This document shows, in pieces, positions 34,941-47,237 of a DNA stretch of 64,000 nt (position 1 is its first letter; each line of letters starts with the position of its first letter). The notes under the pieces were generated by a model. That model made no database searches. It was not told the origin of the DNA and was given only the letters and a program-made list of their open reading frames with translations. The position numbers and the translations under genes were made by a program. Source of the DNA: Neofusicoccum parvum (taxonomy: Eukaryota > Ascomycota > Dothideomycetes > Botryosphaeriales > Botryosphaeriaceae); assembly GCA_020912385.1 (NCBI GenBank), contig CP087219.1:434001-498000 (forward strand). Reading direction: 5' to 3'.

Positions 34941-35575
34941 TTTTGGGAAGTATATGGAAGGGACGGTGTTCTAGTGGAAGGTGAAGGGGGACGGGCGCGA
35001 CGAGGAGGGACTGAGGGAGCTATTGGAAGGAGTGTGCGGGCATCGGAATGGCGGCTTCGTGGGGCCGCAGTTGGGGTTTGGATCTCTTGGAGGTTTGGGG
35101 TGTTGATGTATGGCATCCGGTAGTAGTTTATTTTTGGTTTGAGGCTTAATGTTTGGGGTTTGACTTGCGGGTCTATATCTACTACGGCTCTCCTGCGTTT
35201 CTATTAAAAAAAAAAAAAAAGGCAAGACATTGACTGCGATAAGGAAAACTGTCGTGTAGACCAAGTGCATGCATTGTGGAAAGAAACGCTAACTTATGTA
35301 GCTCTCTCTTTGTTAAGTCCGCTCCCACACAAGTCTAGGAACGAGCTGAAGACTATCCGGAGCAGGTCTTGCTCTCCCCTACTTCAGTAACACCGAAGCC
35401 ACGGGTGTATCAGGCTAACGGTGGCTATTGTTTGTAGGGCTTGAGATAACCGTAGATTGCTGCGGCATTCGTATCGCGTGGGTTAGTTCAGGAGGCAGTA
35501 GCAGTTTCAAATGGAGGCGTGGATGTATCATCGTATTTTACAGCTCATTATACATATACTTACGGAGTTCGGTGA
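34941..35575. other. Intergenic, before MRH4 3' end
   Basis: No gene was seen. A poly-A run of about 16 bases lies near 35205-35220. Confidence 0.45.
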
Positions 35576-37435
35576 TTAAATCAGTGCCTGGCCTCTGTAC
35601 ATGCCCTCCCTAACATCCTTGACGACGTCCGCCCGGTCGCCTTTGCCGAGGAGCACGATGCCGCGTCCACGTTTGCCCATGCGCCCGGTTCGGCCAAGGC
35701 GGTGGATGAAATCAACCGTGGAGTGCGGGACATCGTAGAGGATGACAGTTTTCACGGCAATAGTGTCGATGCCGCGGGAGCCAAGGTCTGTGGCAACGAG
35801 GACCTTTGTGTTGGCCAATTTGCGCTTGCCGTCTCTGGAGCCCTTCATCGGGTCTTCAACAGGCTGGGGCTTGGTGTCGTCGTCGGTTGATTGGCCTTTG
35901 AAGGCAGCCAGGGTCTGGGACTGCCTCTCATTTAAGGTGTCCCTGTTCAACGCGATGGCATCGATGCCCTTGGAGACAAGGTACTTCGACACCTCGATCG
36001 CCTTCTCACGTTCGTTGACGAAAACGATGATGCGCTTCGTGCTGCCGACCTCTTTCTGGTCGTCATTTTGCTCTGCGGCGGATCGGCCAATATTCCAGAT
36101 CGTGTCCGCGCAGGCAAGGTCCTTGTTTCCCTTGTAGGGGGCCTGGTCAACTTGGACGACGCCGAGTTGTACACGCCTCGGAATAGCGTGGATATTTGGC
36201 GTGACGAGTCTCTTGATGTCGGGGAAACGCTTCCGCAAATAGGTATCCATGCTCCGAGGAATGGTTGCGGAGCAGAAGACGAGTTGTTGCAGTGAAGGAG
36301 TGGATTTGTCGATGACGGCGGAGGTGAGCGGAGAGAAAGAGCGGTCAAGAAGAGAATCAGCTTCGTCGATTACAAGATGGCTGACACGGCTCAAGATATC
36401 AGGGTCGCTCTCGGCAATGCTGGACAGTAAGTGCGGAGTAGCAACGACCACGTCGACACCTGAAGGGCTGAACAGACGGTTGCGGATGACGTTGCCGGAG
36501 TAGGCGGCAGAGATGAGCGCTGCCCTGAACTTCACAGTGTGAGAGAAGGACTTAAGCACTGCTCCGACCTGAGACACAAGCTCCGCAGAAGGAACGAGAA
36601 TGATAGCTCTGGGCCTCCCAACGTCGGGATCTTCCTCGCCCGAAAGTGGAGGTGGCTCCAACTCGAACATTTTCTCCTCCTTTGCTTTCTCTGCCCTGGC
36701 AACCTCCTGTTCTTCCTTCTCCTGCGCCTCTAAACGCTTGATGGCATCCATGACGGGAAGGAGATAGGCGAGAGTCTTGCCAGAGCCTGTCTCAGCTGCA
36801 AGCAAGAACTGTTGCATTCCGGCAACATTCTGCATAGATCCACGCCGCCTCCCCTTGAGGTCCATGTTGAGCAATGCAGGAATAGCTACGCGCTGAGCCG
36901 GCGTTGGCGTAATGTCCTCCAGGCCAGGAAGGCCCTGGGTGAGGATGGAGTTTTGTATGACGGGCAGCAGAGGAAACTGCTGGAAGTCGTCTATCTCCGC
37001 AATCCTCTGCTTCACGTTGGCTCGGCTGTCGTATGAGACCGAGCTCAACGCGCGCCGCTCCTTCAACGCTTTGTACCACCTGGGGTCCTCCTTCGGACCC
37101 CTGTCCGCTGCGTCTCTCGACCGCTTAGCGCCCTTTGCGCCTTGGGAACGTGTTGGCATGGTGGGTTTCGCTGCTTGAGCTTGGGCCTGAAGTGTGCTGG
37201 GCACTCGTGTGCGGTTGAGACCGGCGAAGGGGCCATCCTGCCTGCGCGTGACAGGCTTAGTTTTCGACTGCGCGACCTTGGGCGACAGCTGCATGCGCGA
37301 CGGCTTTGCGCGCTTCTGCAGCTGCGAGGCAAAGCGAGCCTGCTGCCATTGCGGTGCGATGGTCTTGGGCGTTCGTACGGGGAACAGGGTGCGGACTTCG
37401 CAGAAGGGACAGAGCTGGGAGGAGGCGCGGAGCAT
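35576..37435 (-). CDS. MRH4: Mitochondrial DEAD-box RNA helicase Mrh4
   Basis: Mrh4 is an ATP-dependent RNA helicase needed for late assembly of the mitochondrial large ribosomal subunit. It is a single exon of 619 residues. I start at the ATG at 37435 because it gives a basic, acid-poor targeting sequence (MLRASSQLCPFCEVRTLFPV...QQARFASQLQKR); the frame is open for 70 more codons upstream, but those read unlike a presequence. Helicase motifs are complete. The Q-like motif is TPTPAQRVAIPALL and motif I is AAETGSGKT near residue 212. DEAD lies in HLVIDEADSLLDRSF near residue 356, and SAT occurs in VFCSATIPRS. The C-terminal lobe has VATDLGSRGID and HRLGRTGRMGKRG. It is divergent from BUD4. Confidence 0.94.
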   Translation of the reverse strand: MLRASSQLCPFCEVRTLFPVRTPKTIAPQWQQARFASQLQKRAKPSRMQLSPKVAQSKTKPVTRRQDGPFAGLNRTRVPSTLQAQAQAAKPTMPTRSQGAKGAKRSRDAADRGPKEDPRWYKALKERRALSSVSYDSRANVKQRIAEIDDFQQFPLLPVIQNSILTQGLPGLEDITPTPAQRVAIPALLNMDLKGRRRGSMQNVAGMQQFLLAAETGSGKTLAYLLPVMDAIKRLEAQEKEEQEVARAEKAKEEKMFELEPPPLSGEEDPDVGRPRAIILVPSAELVSQVGAVLKSFSHTVKFRAALISAAYSGNVIRNRLFSPSGVDVVVATPHLLSSIAESDPDILSRVSHLVIDEADSLLDRSFSPLTSAVIDKSTPSLQQLVFCSATIPRSMDTYLRKRFPDIKRLVTPNIHAIPRRVQLGVVQVDQAPYKGNKDLACADTIWNIGRSAAEQNDDQKEVGSTKRIIVFVNEREKAIEVSKYLVSKGIDAIALNRDTLNERQSQTLAAFKGQSTDDDTKPQPVEDPMKGSRDGKRKLANTKVLVATDLGSRGIDTIAVKTVILYDVPHSTVDFIHRLGRTGRMGKRGRGIVLLGKGDRADVVKDVREGMYRGQALI

Positions 37436-38273
37436 GGCGAATGCGGTGTGGCGGGCAGACAAGCGCTCTGGATGGAGTATCAAGCGGGTGTCATCGGCGA
37501 GTGCCCACTGAGCAGGGGTTCTGATCAGGCGGGCCAAGAGGGAGTGGTCGCGTGGAGGTGTAGGTGCAGCGAGAAGTGGGAAGCGCGCAGGCGTGACGTC
37601 TGCGAAATTTTGCGACGCCGACGCGCGAGTCGGGCTGGGCGGCAACGGCAGTGGCAGTGCGGCCGAGCCACCGCGTTAGTCGTGGCCGCTGGCCGTCTGT
37701 TTACGTCGCGCCGGCCGGGCTGCCGCGGGGCGGAACACGGGCTGGAGCTGGAGCGCACGCAGGCCGAGCCAATGGCCGGGCGCCGGCGGCCCATGGCGAC
37801 GCGCAGCGGCAGCGCGAGACACGGCGTCGCGGTGCGGCTGGGGTGTTTGGGGCCGGCGTTGCAGGCGCAGCCGGCGGCGGGAGGCTCGCGGGGCTCGCGC
37901 GCGTGTGGCTGGGCCGTTTTCTGTTGCGGTTGCCTAGGCGATCAGCAGCGAAACAGCCGCCTTGGCCGTCTCTGTTGTGGGCTCCACCCGCGGACCAGCA
38001 AGCACGGTTGTTGTCCTCCTCCACACAAGCTCGCACATCATCGTCATCTCTTCTCTCCACCGCTCCGCTCCATAAACACTCCTCTTCTCCCTCTGCCCTC
38101 GCGCCCCTCGAGCCCACGCTCCCTCCTCCGCACCGTCGTTGCATGAGCTGGCCGCGCCAGTCCTCTCGCTCATTTGTGCCAGCCGACAGCTCTTGCATTC
38201 CGCGTCTGCATTCCTGCGCTGCTCGGCCAATTGAGCTTCGCCGGCCCACGCAAGCTCCTGACGACTGGACGAC
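37436..38273. promoter_or_regulatory. Shared divergent promoter, MRH4 / BUD4
   Basis: This is an 838-base bidirectional region. The left and middle parts are GC-rich. About 38000-38135 is strongly C/T-rich on the plus strand just upstream of BUD4, as in many fungal core promoters. Confidence 0.5.
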
Positions 38274-41200
38274 ATGCCCGACGAGGCTGTAAGTCACCTC
38301 ACGCTGCATCTGCCCAATCCAGACGGTGCGCAACACTGACTCTCGCCGCCAAACAAGGTCCAGCCTCTCCGCATAAACAAAAACACGCCGCCGTCACCGC
38401 CCGCGAAGATGGGCTCGAACGGCCCTCTGTCCGAGATCAGCCCCATGGAGCACAGGCGAAACTCTCCCAGCGCAAAGCTGAGCACGAAGGTGTGTGAGCG
38501 CCGCATTCCTGGCTTTCTGCACGTTACTGACCCGCTCCAGCCGGCGACCGGTGCCCGGGAAACCTCCCCGCTGGACACCTCGCCCTTCGGCTCTACGTCC
38601 AAGCACCGCTTCTGGCAGTCGCGCGACCCAAGCTCGCCCGACATCGAGAACTCGTTTGAGCGCGAGCAGCAGACCTTGTCGCCCAAGCGCAGCTCCATCG
38701 AGAACCTCATGAAGGCCTCCCGCGTTAGGAACAGCACCATGTTCGCCCGCGAGCAGAAGCAGGAGTACGACCCCACTAAGCTGCCCGTTGTCGAGCGCCC
38801 GCTCGCAGGCAACCGTCCCCTCAGTGCCCAAGGCTTCACTCCGCGCGGCTTCGATCCGCTGCGCCCCCGCGAGTCTCCACTCAAGAACCAGCAACAGCCC
38901 TACAGCGACAGCCAGGATACTACTCCCCGCGCCTCACCTTCCAAATTCGATGGAGGCTACACAACGAACTCCTCCCCATCAAAGACGCAGTCTTCGCCGC
39001 TCAGATCTTCTCTCTCGCGCAATGGGCGGTACAGCCAAGGAGGCTACGACAACGACTCGAGTGTGCTCTCTTCCGACGACGAGCGCGTCGGCGAAGGACC
39101 TCAACGCCCGTTGCGCCGCCACGCGAAGAGCGTCACGTTCGAGGCAAAGCCTCCTATCATTAACGAGTATGAGATGGTTACTCCCGAGCCTTCGCTAGCT
39201 TCGCGTGATGGTAGCTACGACTCGGGCGAGGACGAAGACGAGGAAGACTACGAGTTCGAGGGTGACTCCATGGAGAGAGATGATAGCTTCGATGCTTCTC
39301 TCGAGGACACGGAGAAGACTCCAGTCGTCTTGCCTGGTGACTGGCGTCACATGAGCCCCGAGGCTGCAAACACCTCGCTAGCAGACACCTTCGATGATCC
39401 TTTCGACGGCAGGGAATCCAGTCCCCCACCCAGCGCCAGACCCAACTCCTCGAGGCCAGAGCACGCTCGCAACCACTCCAACGCTTCCGACAGCGAGCAG
39501 CGCCCGCTTCCACCTCTACCTCCCGCGCAGGGCTCTCCAGATCTTCGCGGAAGGAGAGAGTCAAGCAACGGTCTTTCTGCTGCCGCCGAACGTGCCAGTA
39601 GCGCGCACCGTTCACTGCCGTCTCCGCCTCGTTTGGGCTCCACTATCTCCAAGTCTGATATTCTCAGCATCGGCCGCAACTCCATGTCGCTTGAAGATCG
39701 TCTACAGCTTATGGGCATTCAAGGATCGCGCGAAGCGACGCCCACCCTCAACGATAAGGAAGATTCGTCGAAGGAGGAAGAGCCCGAGAAGAAGGACAGC
39801 CAGGACACATTGAAGATTGAACAGCCGGCCGAGACAGATGTGTCAGCTCTTGACGAGATGAACATCCCACACATCTCGCGCGAGTCTATCCTGGAGAAGG
39901 TTAAGAGTCGGAACTACGACGACTATGACTTTGCCGACCAGCCTTCTGTAATTTCCGAACGTGACTACGGAGATCTTGAGGTTTACGATCCCGATGTCCC
40001 TATTCCGTCTCGCGAGGTTTCGTCGAACTTCGACGAGGATGTCCCCGATGAGCCTTTCAAGACCAAGCGTGAAGATGAGGATGTCACTTTGGACTTCAAT
40101 TCGATTCCCGAGTTCCGCAGTGCCCAGGCCTCACCAGATCGTGACGACGACAGCTCGTGCGAGGGTTCCGTGATCCATCATGATATCAGCGGGACTGAGG
40201 TCGATGATGATGATGACGCCAGCCACTACTCGTCGCCCCACTCCGAACCTGAGGAGAAGCAAGTTCAGAACAACAGCACCGATGAGGACGATGGCCCACC
40301 AACCCCCAAGGCCGAAGAGGTTGAGGTCAATGATGATGGTGAGATGGCGCCTAAGAAGAGTCACCACAAGGTTGCGAGCCTCCCCGAGTTTGGACAATTC
40401 ACCAATGAAGAAGACTTCCATCTCCAACTTCAGTCTTATCTTGGCAAGAACCGTGGAACTCCAGTAGACTCAGCTCCCAAGCTTGAGCCGAACGAGGAGT
40501 TCCTTCAGCGGCCGATCACACCGGCGGACGAGCTGGAGGGTCCTAAGGCGCCTGGCATGGAGGAAGACGACGTGCCCGGAACTCCAGATTCGGTCATCCG
40601 TCATCCCATCGAGCCTCCGGCGCGTGAAGACTCCTCGGAAGTCGAGGATCCAGTAGCGACCATCAAGGCTCCCGGTGGATCCCTCAAGACTCGTTCGTCC
40701 GCCACGCCTTCCGACTTTAACACCATGGCAGCCACCCGCCGCAAGGTCAGTGGCGAAGCTCCCCCATCAATCCCAGAGCGGAGCCCCAACCGCCTGTCCA
40801 TGACTGCGGAAGATCTGGAGGAGCCGTCGCACCTGTCCCATGTCTCGGAGGAGCAAGAGCTTTCTACCGACGACGAAACCAAGAGTGAGGGTGACGAGCC
40901 TAAGCGTCGGCAAAGCTTCAAGATGAAGCTAGACTTCCCTGTGGGAGACATTGGCGAAGACTTGAGCTTCGACCTTGACCGCGAGTTCGACCGTGTTCTC
41001 GAAGCTCAGAAGGTACAAGAGCCGCTTTTTCCTATTGCATCTTACGCCCAATTCCCTGCATCATCAGTAAATTCCAGCGGAGGACAAGGCCTCAGCAATC
41101 AGAACGTCACAGCTAACGCTAGTCACCACACAAAGAAGGGCTATCTCATGCGCCAAAACACCAAGGTTGTCGTTGCCAGCAGCCGTAAGTTCAGCGACGA

Positions 41201-43122
41201 GACCACTACGGCGCCAACGTCCGGCGATAGTCTTGCCCCTCCCCCGACCAACGATCGCGGTGTTGTGCCTGCGCCTGGAAACAGGTCTGGTAGCGGCTCT
41301 GGAAAGAAGGGCCGCGACCGCAGCAACACCTGGACGACCGAGCCTTGGAATGGTAAGACAAGGCGCCGCAGCATTCGCAACGCGTCGAACGCATCGGTCA
41401 CCGTGAGCGAGACTACTAGGCCAAGGACTGCACCCGGTATTGCGCCACCTCTTCCTGGCCAAGAGAGTGCTGTCACCGACAACTTTGGTGGTGACATGTC
41501 GATGATCGATGAGGGTGATGAGAACATGGAGAGGGGTAGGTTGTTCGTCAAGGTTGTCGGCGTGAAGGACCTTGACTTGCCACTGCCTAAGAGTAAGTTT
41601 TTCAAGCCATGCTTCGACTTGCCTGATTGATGACTCTGACATCCTGTTCTAGACGAGCGCACTTGGTTTCAGCTTACACTGGACAACGGCCTGCACTGTG
41701 TGACAACTGCCTGGCTGGACCTTGCCCGCAACGCTCCTATTGGCCAGGAGTTCGAGTTGGTCGTTCTGAACGACCTCGAGTTCCAACTTACCCTGCAGAC
41801 CAAGCTGACGCCGCCCCCGAAACCCAAGGTCACTGCACCTGCGCCTGCTCCCGCAAAGCCGGCAGGTGGCCACAAGAAGTCAAACTCCGCATTTGGACGC
41901 CTGCTCACTTCGCCAAAGAAGCGCAAGGAGCAGGAGCGCAAGCAGCAGGAAGAAGCTGAACGCGCTGAGCGCGCCGCTGCTATGAAGGCTCAGGAGGAGC
42001 GCGAAGCGGCCAAGCGTGCTAAGGCCAATCCGACCGCTTGGGATCTACTCCACGATCTTGTCGCTCCCGATGGCTCGTTCGCACGTGCCTACGTCTGTCT
42101 CAAGAACCATGAGCGCCAGGCTTACGGTCGCCCGTTCACCGTTGATGTCCCATGCTTCAACGAGTGGGCACTCGAGGATTCTGAGATCGCCAGCAGTGTC
42201 AAGAGCAAGCGTGGCGGCCCCGTTCGCCGCCCACCGTACAAGGTTGGTAAGCTGACGCTACAGCTCTTGTACGTTCCCAAGCCGAAGGGTGCAACGGACG
42301 ATGACATGCCCAAGAGCATGAATGCTTGCGTTCGGGAGCTGAAGGAGGCTGAAGAGTCCAAGGGACGGGTCTGGGAAGGACACCTCAGTCAGCAGGGTGG
42401 TGACTGCCCCGTAAGTATAACCCGCTCCCCCGCCCGATTCTTTTGCCGGCGAGAACACGACGAATCCTGATTAGACTTTATAGTACTGGCGCCGCCGCTT
42501 CTTCAGGCTCTCTGGAACGAAGCTCACAGCCTACCACGAGACTACTCGGCAGCCGCGTGCCACGATTAATCTGGCTAAGGCAGCTAAGCTCATCGACGAC
42601 CGCACCGCGCTGGTGCACAATAGGCCTGGCGGCCGACGTAAGTCTGGGTTCGCCGAGGAGGACGAGGGTTACGCGTTCGTCGAAGAGGGATTCCGCATCC
42701 GCTTCGGCAACGGCGAAACCATCGACTTTTACGCCGACAGCGCGGAGCAGAAGAATGGTTGGATGGACGTTCTCTATGAGGTCGTCGGGAAGGATGCCAT
42801 GTCCAGCTCCGCAAAGGCGTGGACGGAGCTGGTGTTCCAGAAGGAGAAGGCAGAGAGGGCTGCGCTGCGTGCTCAGGGCCAGCAGCCTGGAACTTCTCAG
42901 TCGCAACAACAGAACAGCCAGCAGCCCAGCTTCGACCCTACCCGGCCAGGGATGTATGATCGCGGAACAACGAACAGTGCTCCGGACAGTGCCGCCAAGC
43001 GGTACCACCGCCGCAGCGAAGTTCCTCCGCCGCCTGTCGAGAAGAGTCCGCGTCATCACGCCATCGCAACCGGACCGAGGACATCTTCACGTCGTGGAGA
43101 GGTCAAGTCCATGATCTTCTAA
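38274..43122 (+). CDS. BUD4: Bud4/anillin-related septation protein with C-terminal PH domain
   Basis: Bud4 is a GTP-binding landmark and septin-ring organiser; in filamentous fungi it is needed for septum formation. Exons are 38274-38288, 38358-38489, 38541-41592, 41653-42410 and 42484-43122, giving 1,531 residues. The N-terminus MPDEA-VQPLRINKNTPPSPPAKMGS matches the family. The 51-base intron at 38490-38540 (GTGTGT...CCAG) is a multiple of three with no stop; I splice it because it has a clear branch-like TTACTGAC and reads unlike the disordered region. Residues up to about 1,000 are acidic and Ser/Pro-rich. The motif GYLMRQNTKVVVASSRKFSDE precedes the anillin-like region (GRLFVKVVGVKDLDLPLPK-NERTWFQLTLDNG). 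The PH domain (YWRRRFFRLSGTKLTAYHE to AEQKNGWMDVLYEVV) lies near 1320-1430. The tail is Gln/Ser-rich and ends EVKSMIF. Confidence 0.92.
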
Positions 43123-46100
43123 ACCCCGGTCGCCCCGTGTCATACGCCTGACGGACAGATGGATGGACGCAACGACAATTTCCTTGGTCCTCTTGCTTGC
43201 ATTTCCTTGGTGCCGATACCCATCTCTTCGTCTCCACCTTCTCGTGTGCTGCTTGCTGCTTTCGGATCCCTCTCGCTGCTGGCCGGCAGCCGGACGGAAT
43301 AGACTTTGCAGGGTTCCAAAAGTTGACCCTCTTCCCGGTTCCTCTGTTCATCTTGACCACTCGTCGCCTTTGGTTGATGCTCGGCTTTCTCTCGCCTGTT
43401 CGAAAGGATTGGCACACCAATTGAGCGATCAGTGCCAGACGTACGACCCGCTGTACAGGGCTTCTCTTCCCTTGTGCTCTTCTTTCTTGCGCATTTTGCT
43501 CGGATCTCACACCCTCTCAGGTTTGAGTCTACTCCTGGACCTTATTGGCCCAATTACGCTCCTTTGATGAACAAATTTCCTTGGTGCCGCGGATCGAAAT
43601 GAAATATTCTCTGTGTGTTGCCAGGTTTTCGCTTCTTGCCCTCTTCTTCGAGTAATTGATTTGGTGGATTAACGTTAAGGGGAGAGGAGGTAGTGGATGG
43701 AGACGGTGGAAGTTGGCGGTTCCGGCGTGGCGTCTATCGGGGTGGTATTTCCTTTGGCGAAGGCGGGCGTTGTGTCTCTTTATTGTCTCCTTCCTCCTCT
43801 TTTCGATTTTGATTGGTTTCTGGGAAGGGTTGGCGGTGGGTGGGATTTCCTTTGCTCTCTGGGTGATGATGGTATGAGAGACGCTGTGTAATGAACGAGC
43901 TACGTACGTCCAACCTTTCTTCCGTTGGGGTAGGGTCGGAGCATGCAGCGGCCTTAATGCCATTTTCAGTATATCGGGTACCTTGATGAGTGTTTTGTGA
44001 ACATGTGCAGCTTGTCTTGCAACTCGAAAGAGAATGCTTGGGGCGGTGGCTTTAAAAGACGCTTCTTGCTCCTCCAGCAGCACTATCGAAAGGCAAATCC
44101 ATGCCACCGGGCCCACAGTTCGGTCCGTTTTCGTCCATCCACGTGGGTGGTCGGCATGTCGGGTGGAGGGGCAGTACCAGGGTCCTGGATTCCCCTCACT
44201 TCTGGTCTGTTCTGTCGTTTCCGTTACCGCGGTGTGGTGCTGGTGTCGCTTCCGGAAGGGGTTGCAGGATGCGGTGGTGAAAGACTCAGAGGAGGAACGA
44301 ACGAGTGCACGAACGGATGGGCGGGCAAGGGAGCGCGATATATCAATCCAAGCAATCCGGCCAAAAAAAAAAAAAGCCTGCGCGGAAGCGTGCGCGGCAG
44401 AAGACGACGCCGATCAATGACGACGAAGGTCTCCCCCCGCCGTAGGAGTCAGATTCCGGTCAGCCTCGAAAGAGCGTGCGTTGTTTACCTTTTGCCCGTC
44501 CGGGCGCGCGATCTACCGCCGCTTGGCCGGAAGCGAGAGCGTGGCGGGACGCGGCGGCGGTTAGGCAGTGTGATGGAATACGAGGGAAGTGGCGGCGATG
44601 CGGAAAGGGCTTGCGGAGGTTCCCTGAAGACGGCGGGTTACTGGTTTGGGGGCGGGTTACGTCGTCTTGTCCGGACCCTGACTGAGGGAGCTGGCAATCT
44701 CGGCGCTTCTTTTTTTGGCACGGTTGCTGGGTGGACGGGTTGGGGAATGGGGGAGAGGGGCATCAGTCACGTCATTGGTGAAGGGTGGTGGAAGTGCGTG
44801 ACGAGAAAGCGTCTCGGCCGGGCGTGGAAAGGCCGGACGGGGAAGTGGAAATTTGCAGAGCACTGCTTCTCTTTCGTCGCTCTTTCCGCCTTTTTGAGCA
44901 TCTATGATTTAGCTTCAAGAAGACATGCTAACTAGAAAAGCTTCAAATGGTGGGCGAGGGAATGAGGAAATTAAACAGTACGAGATGTGGTGTTTTTGCT
45001 GCTCCCGAGCCAGCCGCTCAACTTCGACCCAGCTTGTCCTTCCCTCCCTCTCAATCATCCATACGTCAATCCACTTCGTTCGTCTTCTCGCGGCAGAACA
45101 AGGAAAACGAGGAATTGAAGTCTCGATGTCCAGATTCGAGAGGCAGTGACTGTTGCGCGGCCTGTTCTTCCTCTACCGTTTCCGCTGTTGTCTGTGCTTC
45201 GTTCGGCGCATTGGGATCGGCGTTTGTCCGCGTCAACGGTCTCGCGTGGATGTCGATCCGTCACCGGAGCATACGTACGTGCGCTTAGCTTGAGTTGCTG
45301 TGACGAGGTACCCTGGTTATGGTAAGTACAGGTCCTGTACGTGAATCTGGAGACGAGGAGGTGGCGTTACCTGGTGAAAAGAGAGTAGAAACGAGAAGCG
45401 TGAATGACATCTAGTTATCAAGACAGAATACTGAGACCATATATCACCACTTGGAAGACTGTTGAGCAGACGCTATATCAGTGGAACAGAGACATACTCA
45501 ATGTTTCTACATCCGTAGACCAAGCTCTCGACGATGCTCGCCGCAAGAATCCCGATCTCCGAGACCTGTTGGTCTTCTGTTCGGCAACCTGGGCATCGGG
45601 TTACCCTTCGAAGCCGCATCTCCACTCGAGCCACGAACTCAGAAGACCACAATGACGATAGCTAGCTTACTTTGACGACCAAATGTGCCAAGAGACTTCT
45701 ACATCGCCAGCCAGCAGTCTCACGGCGAGAACGAACCAACCATCCCATCCACATCCACACCAGCAACCGGATCGCGAGCCGAAAGTGAAAAGACGAACAC
45801 AATCCAAATCGCCGCGATCTTGCTTGACGAGTGGACGGCGATGCATCATTTGCGTGCAGGCGCCGTCCCTCCCCCCCAGACCGACGCCCTGCGTCATGAT
45901 ACCGGTCACTCCTCCACCAGCATCAACCCTCCTCTCGAAAACGCACAAGGTCCCGCATAGCCCCTTAACCCATCATTCAGATTCCCGCCGATCCCACACC
46001 GCCACACCCGACTCGCCAATCTCGCATAGAAACCCGTTGCTAAGCAGCCCTGCGAGACTGCGGGAAAGCAAAAGTGTCTTGTGCCGCCTCAGGGGGGGCC

Positions 46101-47237
46101 GTTGCGGACGGCGGCGTGGGAACCTGACTCTGTTTGACTTTTTGCTCGGAAATAAGGTGAGCAGTGCCTGGGGCCAGCATTGGGGCTGTCGGACGGCGGC
46201 GGCAGGATAGCCGATAGGTGCATGCGATGAAGATTGCCGATTGCGTTTCAAAAAGCGCGGCTGTGTGGAGTAGTGGTCATTGTCAAGGTGGCTTTGGCGT
46301 GAATGCTAAAGCACATTGCGATCTGGACAGATGCTTGAGCTGCCCGCTGCTAAGATGTTATGAATGGAATTGATCTTGTGTGGTTTTAGCGCTGGCCATT
46401 CTGCACACAAGCTGTACAAGCGGTGTAGGGGATGATAGGGTTTCCTACTCGGCTTCTTACCCGCTTCCTTACTGCAGACACTCAGACGTCACAAGGACAA
46501 GCGATTAGCTAAGGTATGCGCCTGTTTGGTAGAACATGGTGTTCGGTAAGGACAAGTCTCCGCGTGCGTGCAAACGAATAGAAGCAAACGTAATATGCGT
46601 CTTTACGCACATAGTCTTCCTTGAAGATTTTGTGTGCTTGTAAATATGTAGCCGGCGTAAGGATACTGCAATTTGCACAACTAGAGTGCTGTGATCTGCT
46701 CTCTAGGCTCTTACACCTCACACATCCTATTCAGCATTTTCACCCGAACAATCGGCAGTATATCTCAATCCATTACCGCTCTCTCCAAATGCTTAAAAAC
46801 GTATTTACATTACCAAAGCCCTCAAAATGCCATGACTGTGCGCGCGCGCATGCGGTGTGCTTTTTGCGTTACTGTTGTGCTGCACCCACTCACCTCGCCC
46901 CGCTGTCTCCCTAAATCTTTCCAACTCCAGGGAAGTGCAACTAATAGAGAAAGAGGAAAAGCGAAACCGTAGAAGAGGAAGCTGATTAGCTCGCTGAAAT
47001 CCCCCCGTTCCGTCCGTCCCGCTACTTCCAGCAGCGGAGAGTACCATGATAAGGAAAGAGAAAGAAAAGAAAAAAAGACCAATCAGCTATGAGCGCGCGC
47101 GCAGAGTGAAAAAGAACCCAAACCAGAGATCTCGCCATCCCGTCTTTCCGTATAGACATGCCTTGCCAATGTCTGAGAAGAATGAAACTCTCCCTTACCT
47201 GGATGTTCCGAAGCAGTTGTTGAAGTGCTCATCCGTC
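43123..47237. other. Long convergent gene-poor interval, BUD4 / SET9
   Basis: This is 4.1 kb between two 3' ends. The longest frame (43997-44935, plus, 312 codons) is Arg/Gly-rich, resembles nothing known and overlaps poly-A and low-complexity DNA, so I do not call it. An A run lies at about 44365-44377. No RNA gene, repeat family or transposon hallmark was seen. Confidence 0.5.

Noticed and set aside
41013..41077. Possible intron in BUD4 (GTACAA...CCAG)
   Set aside because: Candidate lengths (55 or 65 bases) are not multiples of three and would break a frame that stays open on both sides into conserved sequence. Kept as coding.
43997..44935. Plus-strand open frame of 312 codons in the BUD4-SET9 spacer
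   Set aside because: The protein is Arg/Gly-rich with low-complexity and Lys runs from poly-A, has no recognisable domain and no splice context. It looks like a chance frame in GC-rich DNA. Reported only as part of the spacer.
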